Shown here in pieces: positions 1 through 9,172 of a DNA stretch of 64,000 nt. Below the pieces are notes generated by a model, which saw nothing but the letters and a program-made list of their open reading frames with translations, did no database searches and had not been told where the DNA came from. The translations under genes were made by a program, and so were the position numbers. The DNA lies in the NCBI GenBank assembly GCA_041545745.1, contig CP168152.1:2788001-2852000 (forward strand). The letters run 5' to 3'. This DNA comes from Stenotrophomonas indicatrix (GTDB taxonomy: Bacteria; Pseudomonadota; Gammaproteobacteria; Xanthomonadales; Xanthomonadaceae). The first letter of the stretch is position 1; the number at the start of each line of letters is the position of its first letter.

Positions 1-699
1 ATAAGCTTTACCTTCGTCGTTGAGATAGCGCCAGGTTACGGCTGCGCACTCCCAGTGCCCCGTCAGGAGTGCTGCGCGCATTGCGTATGCCGCATTAGGG
101 ATCAGAGATCTCTCAAGGATCGCTTGGCTTAGGTGAGCGTCGCCCGTCCTGTTCGTTATAGAAAGGAGCCCTATAAAGGCTCGCTGATCATCCGACTGTG
201 TGGAGAGAGCAACGCGAACCAGGACTCTCGCCGTAGTGCGATGACCCCACGGCAACGCCAGTGCAGCTCCTCTCGAGCAAAATCGAGCGACATCTGGCAG
301 TCCTATGCGAAGCAGCAACAAAGCCAGGCGCGTGTGACCTCTCTCGGCGGCCAAGAGAAACGCGCGCTCCATCCTCCAGGACGTGCTCGCTCGGCCAATA
401 AGCACTTGCACAGCTTCCAGGAAACCGCCCTCGCAGGCCTCGGTGAGCGCTCGATCACAGCGGGCAGCCTCGTGTAACTGATCAAGCATCTCAATAAGCG
501 CCGCGAGGTCACGCCGTTTGACTGCCCGTAGAGGCGTATCGAATTGATGGTTGGCTAGACAGCGAGTCGCGCGCGACCTTAGAGCCTTAGCATGTGTGCC
601 GGAGGTCCGGACGATAGATGGCATACCAACCGTAAGTCCCTCGACGAAAGGCAGACGAGCAGGACTGCAATGGCATTGTTTAAAGACGGTGTAGTTCAT
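1..699 (-). CDS. Ankyrin-repeat-like protein, C-terminus beyond left edge (partial)
   Basis: This frame is open without a stop from an ATG at 699 to base 1, giving at least 233 residues, so the gene continues outside the window. AGGAG lies seven bases before the ATG and supports the start. The protein has repeated helix-pair units such as ACEGGFLEAVQVL and AAERGHTRLALLLL (about residues 90-130), which match the A-x-x-G-H/F-x-x-x-V-x-x-L-L pattern of ankyrin repeats. Ankyrin repeats are protein-binding scaffolds, so no catalytic role can be given. It resembles the ankyrin-like genes near 47.4-48.0 and 49.2-50.3 kb in style and strand, which suggests a locally expanded family. Confidence 0.6.
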   Translation of the reverse strand, partial: MNYTVFKQCHCSPARLPFVEGLTVGMPSIVRTSGTHAKALRSRATRCLANHQFDTPLRAVKRRDLAALIEMLDQLHEAARCDRALTEACEGGFLEAVQVLIGRASTSWRMERAFLLAAERGHTRLALLLLRIGLPDVARFCSRGAALALPWGHRTTARVLVRVALSTQSDDQRAFIGLLSITNRTGDAHLSQAILERSLIPNAAYAMRAALLTGHWECAAVTWRYLNDEGKAY

Positions 700-1266
700 G
701 GTGTGCTCCTGCCACCAACCTAGCGCCTGGTCAGTGGCTGTCAACATTCCCTCTCCGTGACAGGAGACGGTTGACGCACCCGCCAGGCGCTTACGCCTTG
801 GGCTTGAGTCAGGCTACTTAGGAACGACCGCCAGCCACCGGCCCTAGCGCTTGTTTTGTCTCAAAATCGCAAGACCACCGCCGTAGATCTCGCTCGGCTT
901 GAAGCGCTCCGATTTCAGATTGCCTAACTGCCTTCTTAAGTAGATTCACTTTAGGCAAATGGGCTGCGATTTATCCGCCATTCATTTTGATAATGTGATT
1001 TATGTCTCTATTTCCTAGCATTTTTACATTTAAAACACTACACGCGCATATATGGTTTCGACCGAATAGGCATCATCGGAAGCCATGGCGCATATAACCT
1101 TCAACCAAAGAATAAGACAAAACTCACCACGCAACTCTCGACATTTTCGAGACACATTTTTGCATTGCCTAAGTCGTCCTTGAACTCGAAATTCCTGCCA
1201 TGATTTTGGATTGACATAAATCTGAGCCACCTTATCAAAGATCTACCTTCTGCAATTGGATCGTAG
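700..1266. other. Intergenic stretch, no gene recognised
   Basis: No convincing gene is seen. The left part holds an imperfect inverted repeat (722-791), and the right part (about 930-1260) is AT-rich, as expected for the promoter region of the integrase remnant that follows. A 66-codon minus-strand reading frame at 1030-1230 has no recognisable similarity and was not called. Confidence 0.5.
722..791. repeat. Long imperfect inverted repeat upstream of ankyrin gene
   Basis: Arm 722-745 begins AGCGCCTGG and ends GTCAAC. Arm 770-791 begins GTTGAC and ends CCAGGCGCT. The outer 9 and inner 6 bases pair exactly around a 24-base loop. No T-run follows either arm. It could be a protein-binding or transcript structure just upstream of the leftward gene starting at 699. 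Confidence 0.45.
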
Positions 1267-2657
1267 ATGCACTTTCAACACCCTCAACTTAATCACTATC
1301 TACAAAAGCCTACGGGCCAGCTCTATATCCGCAGCATACGTATCGGCAACGTCGAATTTGGCGATATGGTGATTCAAGATCGCGCAGGCGCGCTTCATCT
1401 GCAGGACCTGGTTCAAGCAACCTACGACCACAGTGAGAAGATCCGCCGGCTACGGCGAAACGGCACCCGCTATCCGGAGCCCCTGCCCTTGGCCACCCCC
1501 GCCAGGCTTCTTTCAGAAGAGGTCGACGACTTCCTCAAAGACAAGGAACGGCAGAACCTTCGCACCACCACCATCGATGCCTACCAGCGGACGCTTGCCA
1601 TTCTGCAACGAGTGACCGGCAACACTTCTGCCTCTCGGATCGATCACACGCACATCTATCAGATGTGGGATCTGCTGCGCTGGGCGCCTCATGACTTCAT
1701 GACAAACCCTGCCTGTAGGGGCTTAACTCCTGAACTACTGATCGCCCAGGGCCAGAGCCAAGGACGACCGCAGCTGGCCAACTCCACCCTTGAGCTCCAT
1801 CGCCGCTTCCTTGCCTCCTTCTTCAACACCCTAGTCAAAGCCCGCGCCATTCCTCACTCACCAATGGATGCGTTCAAGCCAGCACGAGAAGAGCTTTTGG
1901 TCGATCAAGATGAGCCCGACCGCCTGCTCTCCACTGAGGAGGTCCAGAAGATATTTGACCCCGAGACATTCCTCCCTTGGCCAGGAAGTACCCGCACAGA
2001 TGGTGGTGCCCGCTCATCGCGTTGTATACAGGCGCCCGCATCAATGAGATCGCCCAGCTCAAAGTGGCTGACATCGTTCAAGACCATGGCGTGTGGTGCT
2101 TCTCTGTGCAGAAGACCGTGGATGAAGACCTCGCCCAAAGCGCAGGGCGCCGTAGTCGCCAAAGCATCAAAGGGAAGAGTGCGATCCGCAAGGTGCCGAT
2201 CCACGCCAGGCTGATCCAGGCGGGCTTCTTGGACTTCGTGGCTGACATCAAAGCCTGCGGACACCCGCGCCTCTTCCCACACCTATCCGCCAGCGTTTCC
2301 AAAAAGACCGGCAAAGTCACTGGGCGCTACAGTCAAGGCTTCGTCAATCAGTTTGGCGCCTACCTAAAAGGAGTTGGGTTTGCCAAGGGTATCGGCTCCC
2401 ACGCATTCCGCCACACACTGGCCACTGAGCTCGATGCGAAAGGAGTGCCGATTGAGCACATCGCCTTGATCACTGGTCACTCGCTCAACAAAAGAGCACC
2501 GGTGCTACAAGACAATTACGTGCACAAGTCAGCGAGCCATGTGAGGAAGACCCAGGCTGAAGCCTTGGCTCACTATCAACCCTCAATTTCAGTTCCTATG
2601 TATGTGCGCGGGCAATTCAGAGAAAGACTGAGCAAGGAGACGAGGATGTATCCGTGA
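1267..2657 (+). pseudogene. Tyrosine site-specific integrase, frameshifted
   Basis: The first part (1267 to about 1978) encodes an N-terminal arm and SAM-like core-binding region. The catalytic domain continues in a different frame from about 1977 to 2657. A -1 shift near 1977-1980 joins FDPETFLPW to RKYPHRWWCPL. The catalytic part has the family's Arg I (YTGARINEI), the H-x-x-R box (SHAFRHTLA), the G-H pair (ITGHSL) and a tyrosine candidate (DNYVHK). Combined length is about 460 residues, normal for island integrases. A single sequencing or assembly error could also explain the shift, since the rest of the gene looks intact. A second decayed copy of the C-terminal part lies at 4133-4493. Confidence 0.85.
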
Positions 2658-2739
2658 ACCCTCCATCGAACGATCTTAGTGAATCGGCCCGATCGGGAGA
2701 GATTAATCGCCACATGCATCTAGATGTTGGTGGTGTTTC

Positions 2740-3099
2740 TCATTCTTCCAAAAGAGACGCCACCGCAGCCAGCGACTCTGAGATGACAGTACTAGAGGCC
2801 ATTTCCTTGATCTGAAATTTGCGAGCCCTAGCGTCGACCGTGCGCACCTGGTCGCAAAGAACCACACCTTGAACGCCGGAGCCCGACCCCATCAGCGGCA
2901 CCATAAACCCTGACTGTCGGTCATCAATACCAACGCCCTGGGTAATCGGCGCGATGAGAAGCAACCCGGACTGGCGATTGAACTCCAGAGTAGATAGAAC
3001 CAGTGCATAACGCCCCCCACTCGCTCCATCCTGAATTTCCTTTCCGGCCGTAGGCGACAGGGTCAGATGGATGATGTGCCCCCGCTTGGGAACTGCCAT
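2740..3099 (-). CDS. MazF/PemK/ChpB-like endoribonuclease toxin
   Basis: The 119-residue protein opens PKRGHIIHLTLSPTAGKE and contains GRYALVLST and PITQG, the usual N-terminal landmarks of the CcdB/PemK fold of MazF-type mRNA interferases. It ends with the VRTVDARARK segment typical of ChpB-like members. Such toxins cleave RNA at short motifs and stop translation unless bound by an AbrB-type antitoxin. The start codon overlaps the stop of the upstream antitoxin by one base (TGATG), so the two are translationally coupled. The pair lies between two integrase remnants, which fits an addiction module carried on mobile DNA. Confidence 0.85.
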   Translation of the reverse strand: MAVPKRGHIIHLTLSPTAGKEIQDGASGGRYALVLSTLEFNRQSGLLLIAPITQGVGIDDRQSGFMVPLMGSGSGVQGVVLCDQVRTVDARARKFQIKEMASSTVISESLAAVASLLEE

Positions 3100-3479
3100 C
3101 AGACAAGCTCTCTGCCGACCAGCTCATCTCCTAAAAAATCGTCCCTGTACCAGTCCTCAGGCCTCTTTGGTGACACGGCTAAACGCTGAGCCAAGGTCAC
3201 CGCGGTCGCGCGCACCTCCAACACCCTCCCGTTTAAGGAAAGCACTACGTCCGCGTCAGCGGCCACCCCCATCAGGGCAGTCATCGTCTTTGGCAAGGCC
3301 AAGATGACTGACCCCCCTGAGCGGCGAAGGGTCGCGCGCACTTCCCCAGAGGACGCGTCAGTGTGCACACCAACTGGGCGCTTGGGCTTGTCCGAAAGCC
3401 CGCTAGAGCCGCTACGCGAACTCTCACTCACGTTTCTAGGATTATTTGTATCCACAAACGTCATGATCTTGCGGGCCAT
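3099..3479 (-). CDS. MazE/ChpS-like AbrB-type antitoxin
   Basis: The recognisable domain starts near residue 48 (VRATLRRSGGSVILALPKTM) and is a swapped-hairpin AbrB/MazE DNA-binding fold. The C-terminal tail (PEDWYRDDFLGDE) is the acidic, toxin-neutralising region expected in ChpS-like antitoxins. ChpS proteins are usually about 80-85 residues, so the first 45 residues here (126 in total) are either an extension or an over-called start. No strong internal ATG was found to decide this. Antitoxins of this family repress their own operon, and a palindrome lies just upstream at 3503-3520. Confidence 0.8.
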   Translation of the reverse strand: MARKIMTFVDTNNPRNVSESSRSGSSGLSDKPKRPVGVHTDASSGEVRATLRRSGGSVILALPKTMTALMGVAADADVVLSLNGRVLEVRATAVTLAQRLAVSPKRPEDWYRDDFLGDELVGRELV

Positions 3480-3502
3480 CAGCGTCTCTTAAAATCGGCT
3501 AA

Positions 3503-3520
3503 GTTATACTTAAATATAAC
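3503..3520 (-). promoter_or_regulatory. Palindromic candidate operator of the toxin-antitoxin operon
   Basis: An exact dyad GTTATA-n6-TATAAC sits 23 bases upstream of the antitoxin start in an AT-rich patch that could also provide the -10 region. MazE-type antitoxins autoregulate by binding such palindromes. The site's function is inferred from position and symmetry only. Confidence 0.5.
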
Positions 3521-4132
3521 ATTTGACAGACCCCATGTCAATAAGGTAGGCATTGAGACATATCGCAACCGAGGAGAGAGTCAAACGTCGACGGCGTTCG
3601 CATAGAGCACACTGCGCTGGTCAAGGCTACGCAATCAGCAAGAAAGCATCCGTGTTCAAAAGACAAAATGCCGGCAACATGAGAAAGTCGTGGCACAGCG
3701 TTATTTGCTCAAACAGCAAATTTGGCGATTTGACAGACGGCCATATAGAGCTATGTTCGGTCGATGAATCAGTCTAGCCCACGCGCCCACCGTTTTGTTC
3801 CCTGTAGCGTTCCTTTGAGCGCCAGCGAGTCGCACGCACGACGATGCATTGTGCAGTCAGTCATCATCCAGGTGACGCGAGACGGTACAAAGGTACCAGA
3901 GCCTCTTCTTGCCGTATTAGAGGCGTATATCAAAGGCGATTTCGACTTTGTTCCGTCTCCATAAACCCAGTAAGACGACTAGAAGTCAGCCACACGGCTG
4001 GAATACGGTAGCCCACCGCCACAGCTCGACCTTCGCTGCTGGTCCGCTTACGGGGGCTGTCAACCGCGTTGGGAACCTGGGCTTGCTGGACCCACAGCCA
4101 GCTCCTTGCCGGTCGGGCTCATTCGTCACGGA
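3521..4132. other. Intergenic stretch, no gene recognised
   Basis: Only short frames occur here. One at 3764-3964 contains RDGTKVPEPLL, which faintly recalls the RRNGTRYPEPL stretch of the integrase at 1267. It may be a further scrap of an integrase N-terminus, but the match is too short to call. Confidence 0.4.
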
Positions 4133-4493
4133 TCAAGCCAACGGGCGCTACAGCCAAGCGTTCGTCAACCAATTCGCGGCTTACCTGAAAGGGCTGGGTT
4201 TTGGCAAAGGGATCGGCTCACACGCCTTCCGCCATATCCTTGCAACCGAACTGCCAAGGGCGTGAGGGTTGAGCATATTGCGCTGATTACCGGCCATGCG
4301 CTCAATAAGAAGGCGCCCGTGCTGCAAGACAATTACGTGCACAAGTCTGCCAGCAATGTCAGGAAGATCCAGGTTGAAGCCTTGGCTCACTATCAGCCCG
4401 CCGTGTCACTTCCCGTCTATGCGCGCGGAGACAGTTCAGAGAACGATTGAGCAAGCGAGCGAGGATGTAATCCATGAGCGCACCATCTAAGCG
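4133..4493 (+). pseudogene. C-terminal integrase remnant, second copy
   Basis: The sequence is clearly homologous to the last third of the integrase at 1267-2657. NGRYSQAFVNQFAAYLKG and SHAFRHILATEL are read in one frame (to about 4262), then HIALITGHALNKKAP and NYVHKSA in another (to 4450). A short deletion around 4250-4262 relative to the first copy breaks the frame. Nucleotide similarity continues past the stop to about 4490. No N-terminal or central domain precedes it, so it is a truncated, inactive copy. With the 1267 copy it brackets the toxin-antitoxin pair as direct repeats. Confidence 0.85.
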
Positions 4494-4542
4494 AAGGCCC
4501 CCAGATCCCCTGCCTCGTCATCTGGCTCCCCATCTGTCTTCA

Positions 4543-5394
4543 TCAATCATCATAAGCGATTGCGTAGCCCCTCCTTAGGCGATTGATACGTGCGAACCCC
4601 ATCTCCCCCAGGTGCATGCCGGCCACCAGTAGCTCATCTGAGCTGACCATATCCAAGAGCTTTGAACGGGTGCCCGCCGCCAACTGCGAGTCCTGGTCGA
4701 ACGCGATGGATACGTTGGGCCTGGCAATTTGGATGTGGGGGAAATGCACGATGTCACCCCAGATCAACGCACTGCGGCCCTCCGATTCCACCCGATAGCC
4801 GGTGTGCCCAGGCGTATGGCCCGGCAGCGGGACCATACTAATACCGGGCAGCACATCGTCCTCAGCCAACAAGCGCAAGTTGCGGCGGTATCCGGCGAAC
4901 ACCTGCCGTGCGAGCAGGAAGTTGCCCCGGGCACGATCATTGCTGCGGGCAAGGTTGCCGTCGTCCTCCCAGAACGCCAGCTCGCGTGGGTGTATGAGCA
5001 GCTCCGCATTGGGGAAGACGGGGTGACCTTGAGCATCGAGTAGACCGCCAACATGATCAGGATGCGCATGCGTGAGCAGGATCGTATCCACATCCGCGGG
5101 CTGCACACCGGCTCGCAACAGATTGCCCCTCAGCTTCCCTCCCCAGCCCTTGATCCCCCCGGCACCGGCGTCGATGAGGATCGTGCGGTCCTTCCCACGC
5201 ACCAGGTAGGTGTTGATGTGGATCGAGGACGGGTCGCTGACCCCTGCCTTCAGCTGTAGCTGCGCGGCCTCGGCCGGATCAATGTGGGAGAGCAGATCCA
5301 AACTGGCGGTCAGATGGCCATCGCTGATCGCTTGGATCAGGAAGCCACCGATCTGGAGGGTGGGCAGAGCCCGTTCAACGATGGATGCGTTCAT
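4543..5394 (-). CDS. Metallo-beta-lactamase-fold hydrolase
   Basis: A 283-residue soluble protein with the binuclear-zinc signature THAHPDH (108-114), the second metal histidines in PGHTPGHTG (191-199) and the bridging aspartate in WGDIVH (about 214). Length and layout match the MBL-fold lactonase/hydrolase group that includes AiiA/AttM-like enzymes, but the substrate cannot be told from sequence. It lies nine bases downstream of a tautomerase gene, in an apparent three-gene leftward operon (6283 to 4543) divergent from a LysR regulator. That setting suggests hydrolysis of an ester or lactone intermediate in a small degradative pathway. Confidence 0.8.
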   Translation of the reverse strand: MNASIVERALPTLQIGGFLIQAISDGHLTASLDLLSHIDPAEAAQLQLKAGVSDPSSIHINTYLVRGKDRTILIDAGAGGIKGWGGKLRGNLLRAGVQPADVDTILLTHAHPDHVGGLLDAQGHPVFPNAELLIHPRELAFWEDDGNLARSNDRARGNFLLARQVFAGYRRNLRLLAEDDVLPGISMVPLPGHTPGHTGYRVESEGRSALIWGDIVHFPHIQIARPNVSIAFDQDSQLAAGTRSKLLDMVSSDELLVAGMHLGEMGFARINRLRRGYAIAYDD

Positions 5395-5403
5395 GGCCGC
5401 TCG

Positions 5404-5730
5404 TCAGTTTCGTGCGTGGAGGGAATCACTGGCGTAGCCAAAGCAACGGATGCGCGCCGTCAGCCCTGCATGGTCTTGGATGGCCAGGTCGAGCTGCCGC
5501 ATGAATTCGTCCATGAGCTCGGGCGTCCTCCCCGGTCCCAGTCGATAGGCCAGTTCCGCGGACGCCGGATGGCCCCGTCCCTGGCGCGCAGCCAGGTAGA
5601 GAATGTGGACGTTGTCCAACGCAGCACCAAGCACCTCCGTGCATAGCATCGCGCATCGCTCAGTGAGCTCCACCAGACTCTTGTCCGCCGGCATCCCTTC
5701 CTCGGTGAAGTAGATCGTGAGTCTAGGCAT
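5404..5730 (-). CDS. Tautomerase-superfamily protein
   Basis: The start is set at 5730 because it yields Met-Pro-Arg-Leu-Thr-Ile. Proline right after the initiator methionine is the catalytic base of 4-oxalocrotonate-tautomerase-like enzymes. The 108-residue length fits the longer, trimeric CHMI/MIF-like branch. Its start overlaps the end of the preceding gene by eight bases. Members interconvert enol and keto forms of oxo-acids, and here it is co-transcribed with a metallo-hydrolase. The family assignment rests on Pro1, size and context; the exact subfamily is uncertain. Confidence 0.65.
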   Translation of the reverse strand: MPRLTIYFTEEGMPADKSLVELTERCAMLCTEVLGAALDNVHILYLAARQGRGHPASAELAYRLGPGRTPELMDEFMRQLDLAIQDHAGLTARIRCFGYASDSLHARN

Positions 5731-6283
5731 GTGAGCGCTGCTCCGATCCTTGTTGGCCTTCAATCGCCTCGCTCTTGAGTTGTGCTGTCATAGGCGTATA
5801 CGCATACACCCCACTCGGAAGGAATTCCTCAGCTGGAGCTATCCCGGCCGGAAGGCGCGCAAGCCAGAGCGCTGCGGGCGCATGATCCAGCGCAACCGCA
5901 TGCATGGCCTCGGGGGGGGGGGCCATCGCAATGAGCGGCTCAGGGCCGACGCGACTCACCAAGAGGTAATCGCCCTGTTCGACGGCGAAGGCCCGATCCA
6001 AGCCACTGTATAGGTTGCGATGCCAGTCGGTGATGTGCTGCTGCCAGCGCGCGAAGTTGCCCCCTCCTTTCCGGGCGTACTCCTCCCCTTGCAGGACCTC
6101 CAGGCCGTCTATCGAGTGAAGGGCAAGGTAGGTCGGGCACCCTGCACCACATGCCCGGAAGCGCTGCGAGGTGTGGAACCCACGCACGGAAATGAGCGCA
6201 GGCAATTTGTGCAGGCTGTAGAAATCGTTCCATTCATCCTCGCTGGCGGAGTCGGAATAGCTGCATTCGACGGTGTAGATCAT
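5723..6283 (-). CDS. Hypothetical dimeric alpha/beta-barrel-like protein
   Basis: This 186-residue soluble protein begins IYTVECSYSDSASEDEWNDFY, followed by HKLPALISVRGFHTSQRF. The pattern of a beta-strand, a W/Y-x2-H segment and 'V-x-G-F' is that of EthD/DUF4286-like ferredoxin-fold proteins. No catalytic residues can be assigned. It is the first gene of the leftward tautomerase/MBL operon and is divergent from the LysR gene at 6411. It may bind or process the operon's substrate, but no function is claimed. Confidence 0.55.
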   Translation of the reverse strand: MIYTVECSYSDSASEDEWNDFYSLHKLPALISVRGFHTSQRFRACGAGCPTYLALHSIDGLEVLQGEEYARKGGGNFARWQQHITDWHRNLYSGLDRAFAVEQGDYLLVSRVGPEPLIAMAPPPEAMHAVALDHAPAALWLARLPAGIAPAEEFLPSGVYAYTPMTAQLKSEAIEGQQGSEQRSHA

Positions 6284-6410
6284 GGGAACACTCCTGGGCC
6301 GGCTTGTGCGCGTGCCCCTTGTTGATGTCCCATCATGCTAGGCCTGCATTGGCTCCCACCAAATCGATGTTTCGGTATGCTTCAGTGACAAAAGGTCACG
6401 TTGAATCCCC

Positions 6411-7310
6411 ATGCGCAGGAAGATTCCCAGCAGCACCGCCCTGACCGCGTTCGAGGCCGCCGCCCGCCACGGCAGCTTCGCGCGGGCAGCGGAAGAGCTT
6501 TCCCTCACCGAGGGGGCGATCAGCCGCCAGATCGGCAGGCTGGAGTCCTTCCTAGGGGTCCCCCTGTTTGAGCGGGTCGGCAATCGCGTCCGCCTGCTGC
6601 CCAATGGCGAGCGATACGCTGCCCAAGTCCGCGAGTCGCTGGACCGCTTGGACCGCGACAGTCAATACCTGATGGGCCAGCCGAAGGACGCTGCAAGCCT
6701 GGACATTGCCGTCACGCCCACCTTCGCGTTGCGATGGCTCATCCCTCGCCTGCCCGCGTTTAGTCGCGCGCACCCGAACATCACCGTGCACCTTTCCGAG
6801 CGCACTGACCCGTTCGCGCTTGCCGGCAGCGGATTCGATGCCGCCGTGCACTTCGAGCACCCAGCCTGGGCAGGTATGCGCACATACCCGCTGCTGCAGG
6901 AAGTGCTGGTGCCGGTGTGCCATCCCGCGCTCATCAATGGCGCAAAGGCTCGCGTCTCGCTGGACCAACTGCCGCGGCTACACCGACGACAAAGCCCCGA
7001 TGCCTGGCACCGCTACGCCAAGGACTCAGGCATACCCCTCACCAACCCAGCGGTGGGGGCACGCTTCGACCTTCATGCGATGTTGATTGAAGCAGCGCTT
7101 GCAGGCCTCGGGGTCGCCTTGGTGCCACGCCTCTACGTGGACACAGAGCTGGAGCAAGGTCGGCTAGTGGCGCCATGGCCGCAAGGCGAGGCGGTGTCCA
7201 AGACGTTCTGCCTGGTGCTGTCCGAACCGATCGGTTTGACTGCCGGTCCAGTGCAAGCGTTTGCACACTGGTTGCAGGAAGAGGCCCGCGCGGCTCGGAT
7301 GGAAAACTGA
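6411..7310 (+). CDS. LysR-family transcriptional regulator (GcvA-like)
   Basis: The winged helix-turn-helix occupies residues about 8-66, with TAFEAAARHGSFARAAEEL and GAISRQIGRLE. The substrate-binding domain follows from about residue 90 (LDIAVTPTFALRWLIPRL, typical of the GcvA branch). At 299 residues it has the normal family length. It is transcribed away from the operon ending at 4543, with about 130 bases between the two starts. Divergent placement is the usual arrangement for LysR control of the neighbour, so it probably regulates the tautomerase/MBL genes in response to their substrate. Confidence 0.85.
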   Translation: MRRKIPSSTALTAFEAAARHGSFARAAEELSLTEGAISRQIGRLESFLGVPLFERVGNRVRLLPNGERYAAQVRESLDRLDRDSQYLMGQPKDAASLDIAVTPTFALRWLIPRLPAFSRAHPNITVHLSERTDPFALAGSGFDAAVHFEHPAWAGMRTYPLLQEVLVPVCHPALINGAKARVSLDQLPRLHRRQSPDAWHRYAKDSGIPLTNPAVGARFDLHAMLIEAALAGLGVALVPRLYVDTELEQGRLVAPWPQGEAVSKTFCLVLSEPIGLTAGPVQAFAHWLQEEARAARMEN

Positions 7311-7539
7311 CTTGATGACCACGCCGTAGGAGCGCTCGCAATGACAGCATTGGCCTACCGCTAAGAGGGTTATGCAGGCGCCCCTTCGTTGAATGATTCA
7401 CTTAGACGACCATGTGGCCGAACTTCGTCACATCCAACTGTGCTGGGAACTGTGCTCTCAGAAACTCGGCAACAGAGTCCTCTGGAGAGCAATGGCCGGA
7501 AAGCGCTGTAGATCATCCGGAATCCTCAGATAAAGCTGA

Positions 7540-7854
7540 TCAAATTTGATCTTCATCCTCCTTCCTCCGCCTGCTCACCCGAGCCTCGGCGGATGCCTGG
7601 GCACGTGCACGACCTAGCCCGACCGCGTCCCGTACGCTCAACTCCCCCCAGATCTCTTTCCGGGCTGGCCAACACCCTGGATCATCGTCTCGCTGAATAA
7701 GCCACAGAGCTGTGGCCACGATGCCCAATCTTACGGAGGGGTCACCGGCCTCAAGGCGAAGCAACGTAGACACTGAAACACCCAGTCGCTAGGCCCATGC
7801 TTTAAGGGACTCTCCGCGCCTCAATCTGGCCACAGCCGAATCCGCCCCAAGCTT
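7540..7854 (-). pseudogene. HipB-like XRE antitoxin remnant with internal stop
   Basis: Reading leftward from 7854 gives ADSAVARLRRGESLKAWA, then a TAG at 7791-7789, then RLGVSVSTLLRLEAGDPSVRLG. This is a helix-turn-helix of the XRE/HipB type in which one glutamine codon has become amber. After ALWLI the conserved 'RLADP' region is garbled (DDPGCWPARKEIW), suggesting small compensating shifts. The end (RAQASAEARVSRR) looks normal. No HipA kinase follows: downstream to 7400 there is only a short coding-like tail. The pair therefore looks like a dead HipAB-type module. Confidence 0.65.
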
Positions 7855-8185
7855 CTAAATTGCAGCTGCGGTAGACCATGGAAGTTACTGGATTGCGCGG
7901 GAAGCCTTTGACATAAACATATAGCTTACTTAAATCCGCATATTTGCAAACATATATATTACTTTTTGCGCGGAACGCTCCAAGCCACTTCATTCTCCCG
8001 ATGGAGGCGATGGCAGGAGTGCTCGCCCCTCCTCATCACGAGCGCTGGCGTGTTCAAGACCTCCGCATCTGATACGGCCGCGCTGGCGTATTGGTGGGGA
8101 CGTCTGATCCAACGCGTCCATCGCTGCTGCGTTGACAGCCGGCCAAGGTTGGTTCCAGCCATCCCATCGCCGACCTGGCTAGGCC
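7855..8185. other. Intergenic stretch, no gene recognised
   Basis: No gene is seen. Bases 7900-7975 are AT-rich and could hold the promoter of the broken HipB-like gene. The remainder is ordinary high-GC spacer upstream of the end of the LysR gene at 8186. Confidence 0.4.
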
Positions 8186-9091
8186 TCACAGGTCGAGGTG
8201 GGGCCGCATCAGCGCCTCAAACCATTCAATGAAGGCATTGAGTCGGCGAGAACGCTGCCTGCGGTTGGGGTAGACAAGCGATACCTGCATGGGCGCGGCG
8301 CGAAAGCCGGGCATGACTTCCACAAGTTCGCCCCTGTCGAGCAGGTGCTGGACATCAAACCGGGGAATCTGGATCAATCCCATCCCCGCCACGCAGCAGG
8401 CGATGTAGCTTTCGGCGTTGTTGACGACCACCCGGCTGGCTACGGCGACCAGCCGTTCCTGGCCCGACACAACGTATTCCCAGGGAAGTTTGCGCCCGAT
8501 GGAAGGCGAGGCATAGCCCACGGACAAGTGGCCCTGGAGCAGATCCTCCGGCCTAGTCGGCATGCCATGCTCACGCAGGTAGCCCGGGCTGGCGCAGTTG
8601 ACCAGGGCGATATGCCCCAGCGGACGAGCGACCAGACTGCTGTCGTGCAGCGCGCCGATCCGCACGGCACAATCAACGCCTTCCTGCACGAGATCGATCG
8701 CTCGGTCGGTCGAGCCCAATGCCAGCTGGAGACCGGGATAGCGACGGAAGAAGCCGGGCAGTGCAGGGGCAATCAGCCGACGCGCGATGCGGCTGGGCAC
8801 GTCCACGTTGAGCCGTCCCGAAATCTTGCGTTGGCTGGCATGGAACAGCTGCTCGATGTCTTCGGCGTCGCAGAGGAACAGGCGGACGCGCTCTAGCAAC
8901 TGCACGCCATCGGCAGTGAGTCGCACCTGCCGTGTCGTTCGGTGCAACAGGCGCGAGCCCATGGCTGACTCAAGTTGCTGGACGGCAGCAGACACCGATG
9001 CGCGCGGCACGTCCAGCGCATGGGCGGCCTTGATGAAACTGCCCATCTCGGCAACCTGAACGAAGATGCGGTACTGACCGAGTTTGTCCAT
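8186..9091 (-). CDS. LysR-family transcriptional regulator
   Basis: A 301-residue protein with the DNA-binding domain at the N-terminus (FVQVAEMGSFIKAAHAL, then ASVSAAVQQLE) and a type-2 periplasmic-binding-like effector domain from about residue 90. It resembles the large DhcR/YafC branch of the family. It lies at the end of a leftward series made of the PfpI-like and SDR genes, 81 bases after the PfpI stop, so it may be co-transcribed with them. A role in controlling those redox genes is inferred from position only. Confidence 0.8.
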   Translation of the reverse strand: MDKLGQYRIFVQVAEMGSFIKAAHALDVPRASVSAAVQQLESAMGSRLLHRTTRQVRLTADGVQLLERVRLFLCDAEDIEQLFHASQRKISGRLNVDVPSRIARRLIAPALPGFFRRYPGLQLALGSTDRAIDLVQEGVDCAVRIGALHDSSLVARPLGHIALVNCASPGYLREHGMPTRPEDLLQGHLSVGYASPSIGRKLPWEYVVSGQERLVAVASRVVVNNAESYIACCVAGMGLIQIPRFDVQHLLDRGELVEVMPGFRAAPMQVSLVYPNRRQRSRRLNAFIEWFEALMRPHLDL

Positions 9092-9172
9092 TCATCCTTT
9101 CCCACGATCGCGCAACCACCAAATAACACCGACGGCCCCCACACATGCGAGTGCTCGTCATGTCCAAGGACC

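Noticed and set aside
722..791. Possible integron attC site
   Set aside because: The inverted arms do not carry the outer RYYYAAC/GTTRRRY core boxes in the right places, and no integron integrase is nearby.
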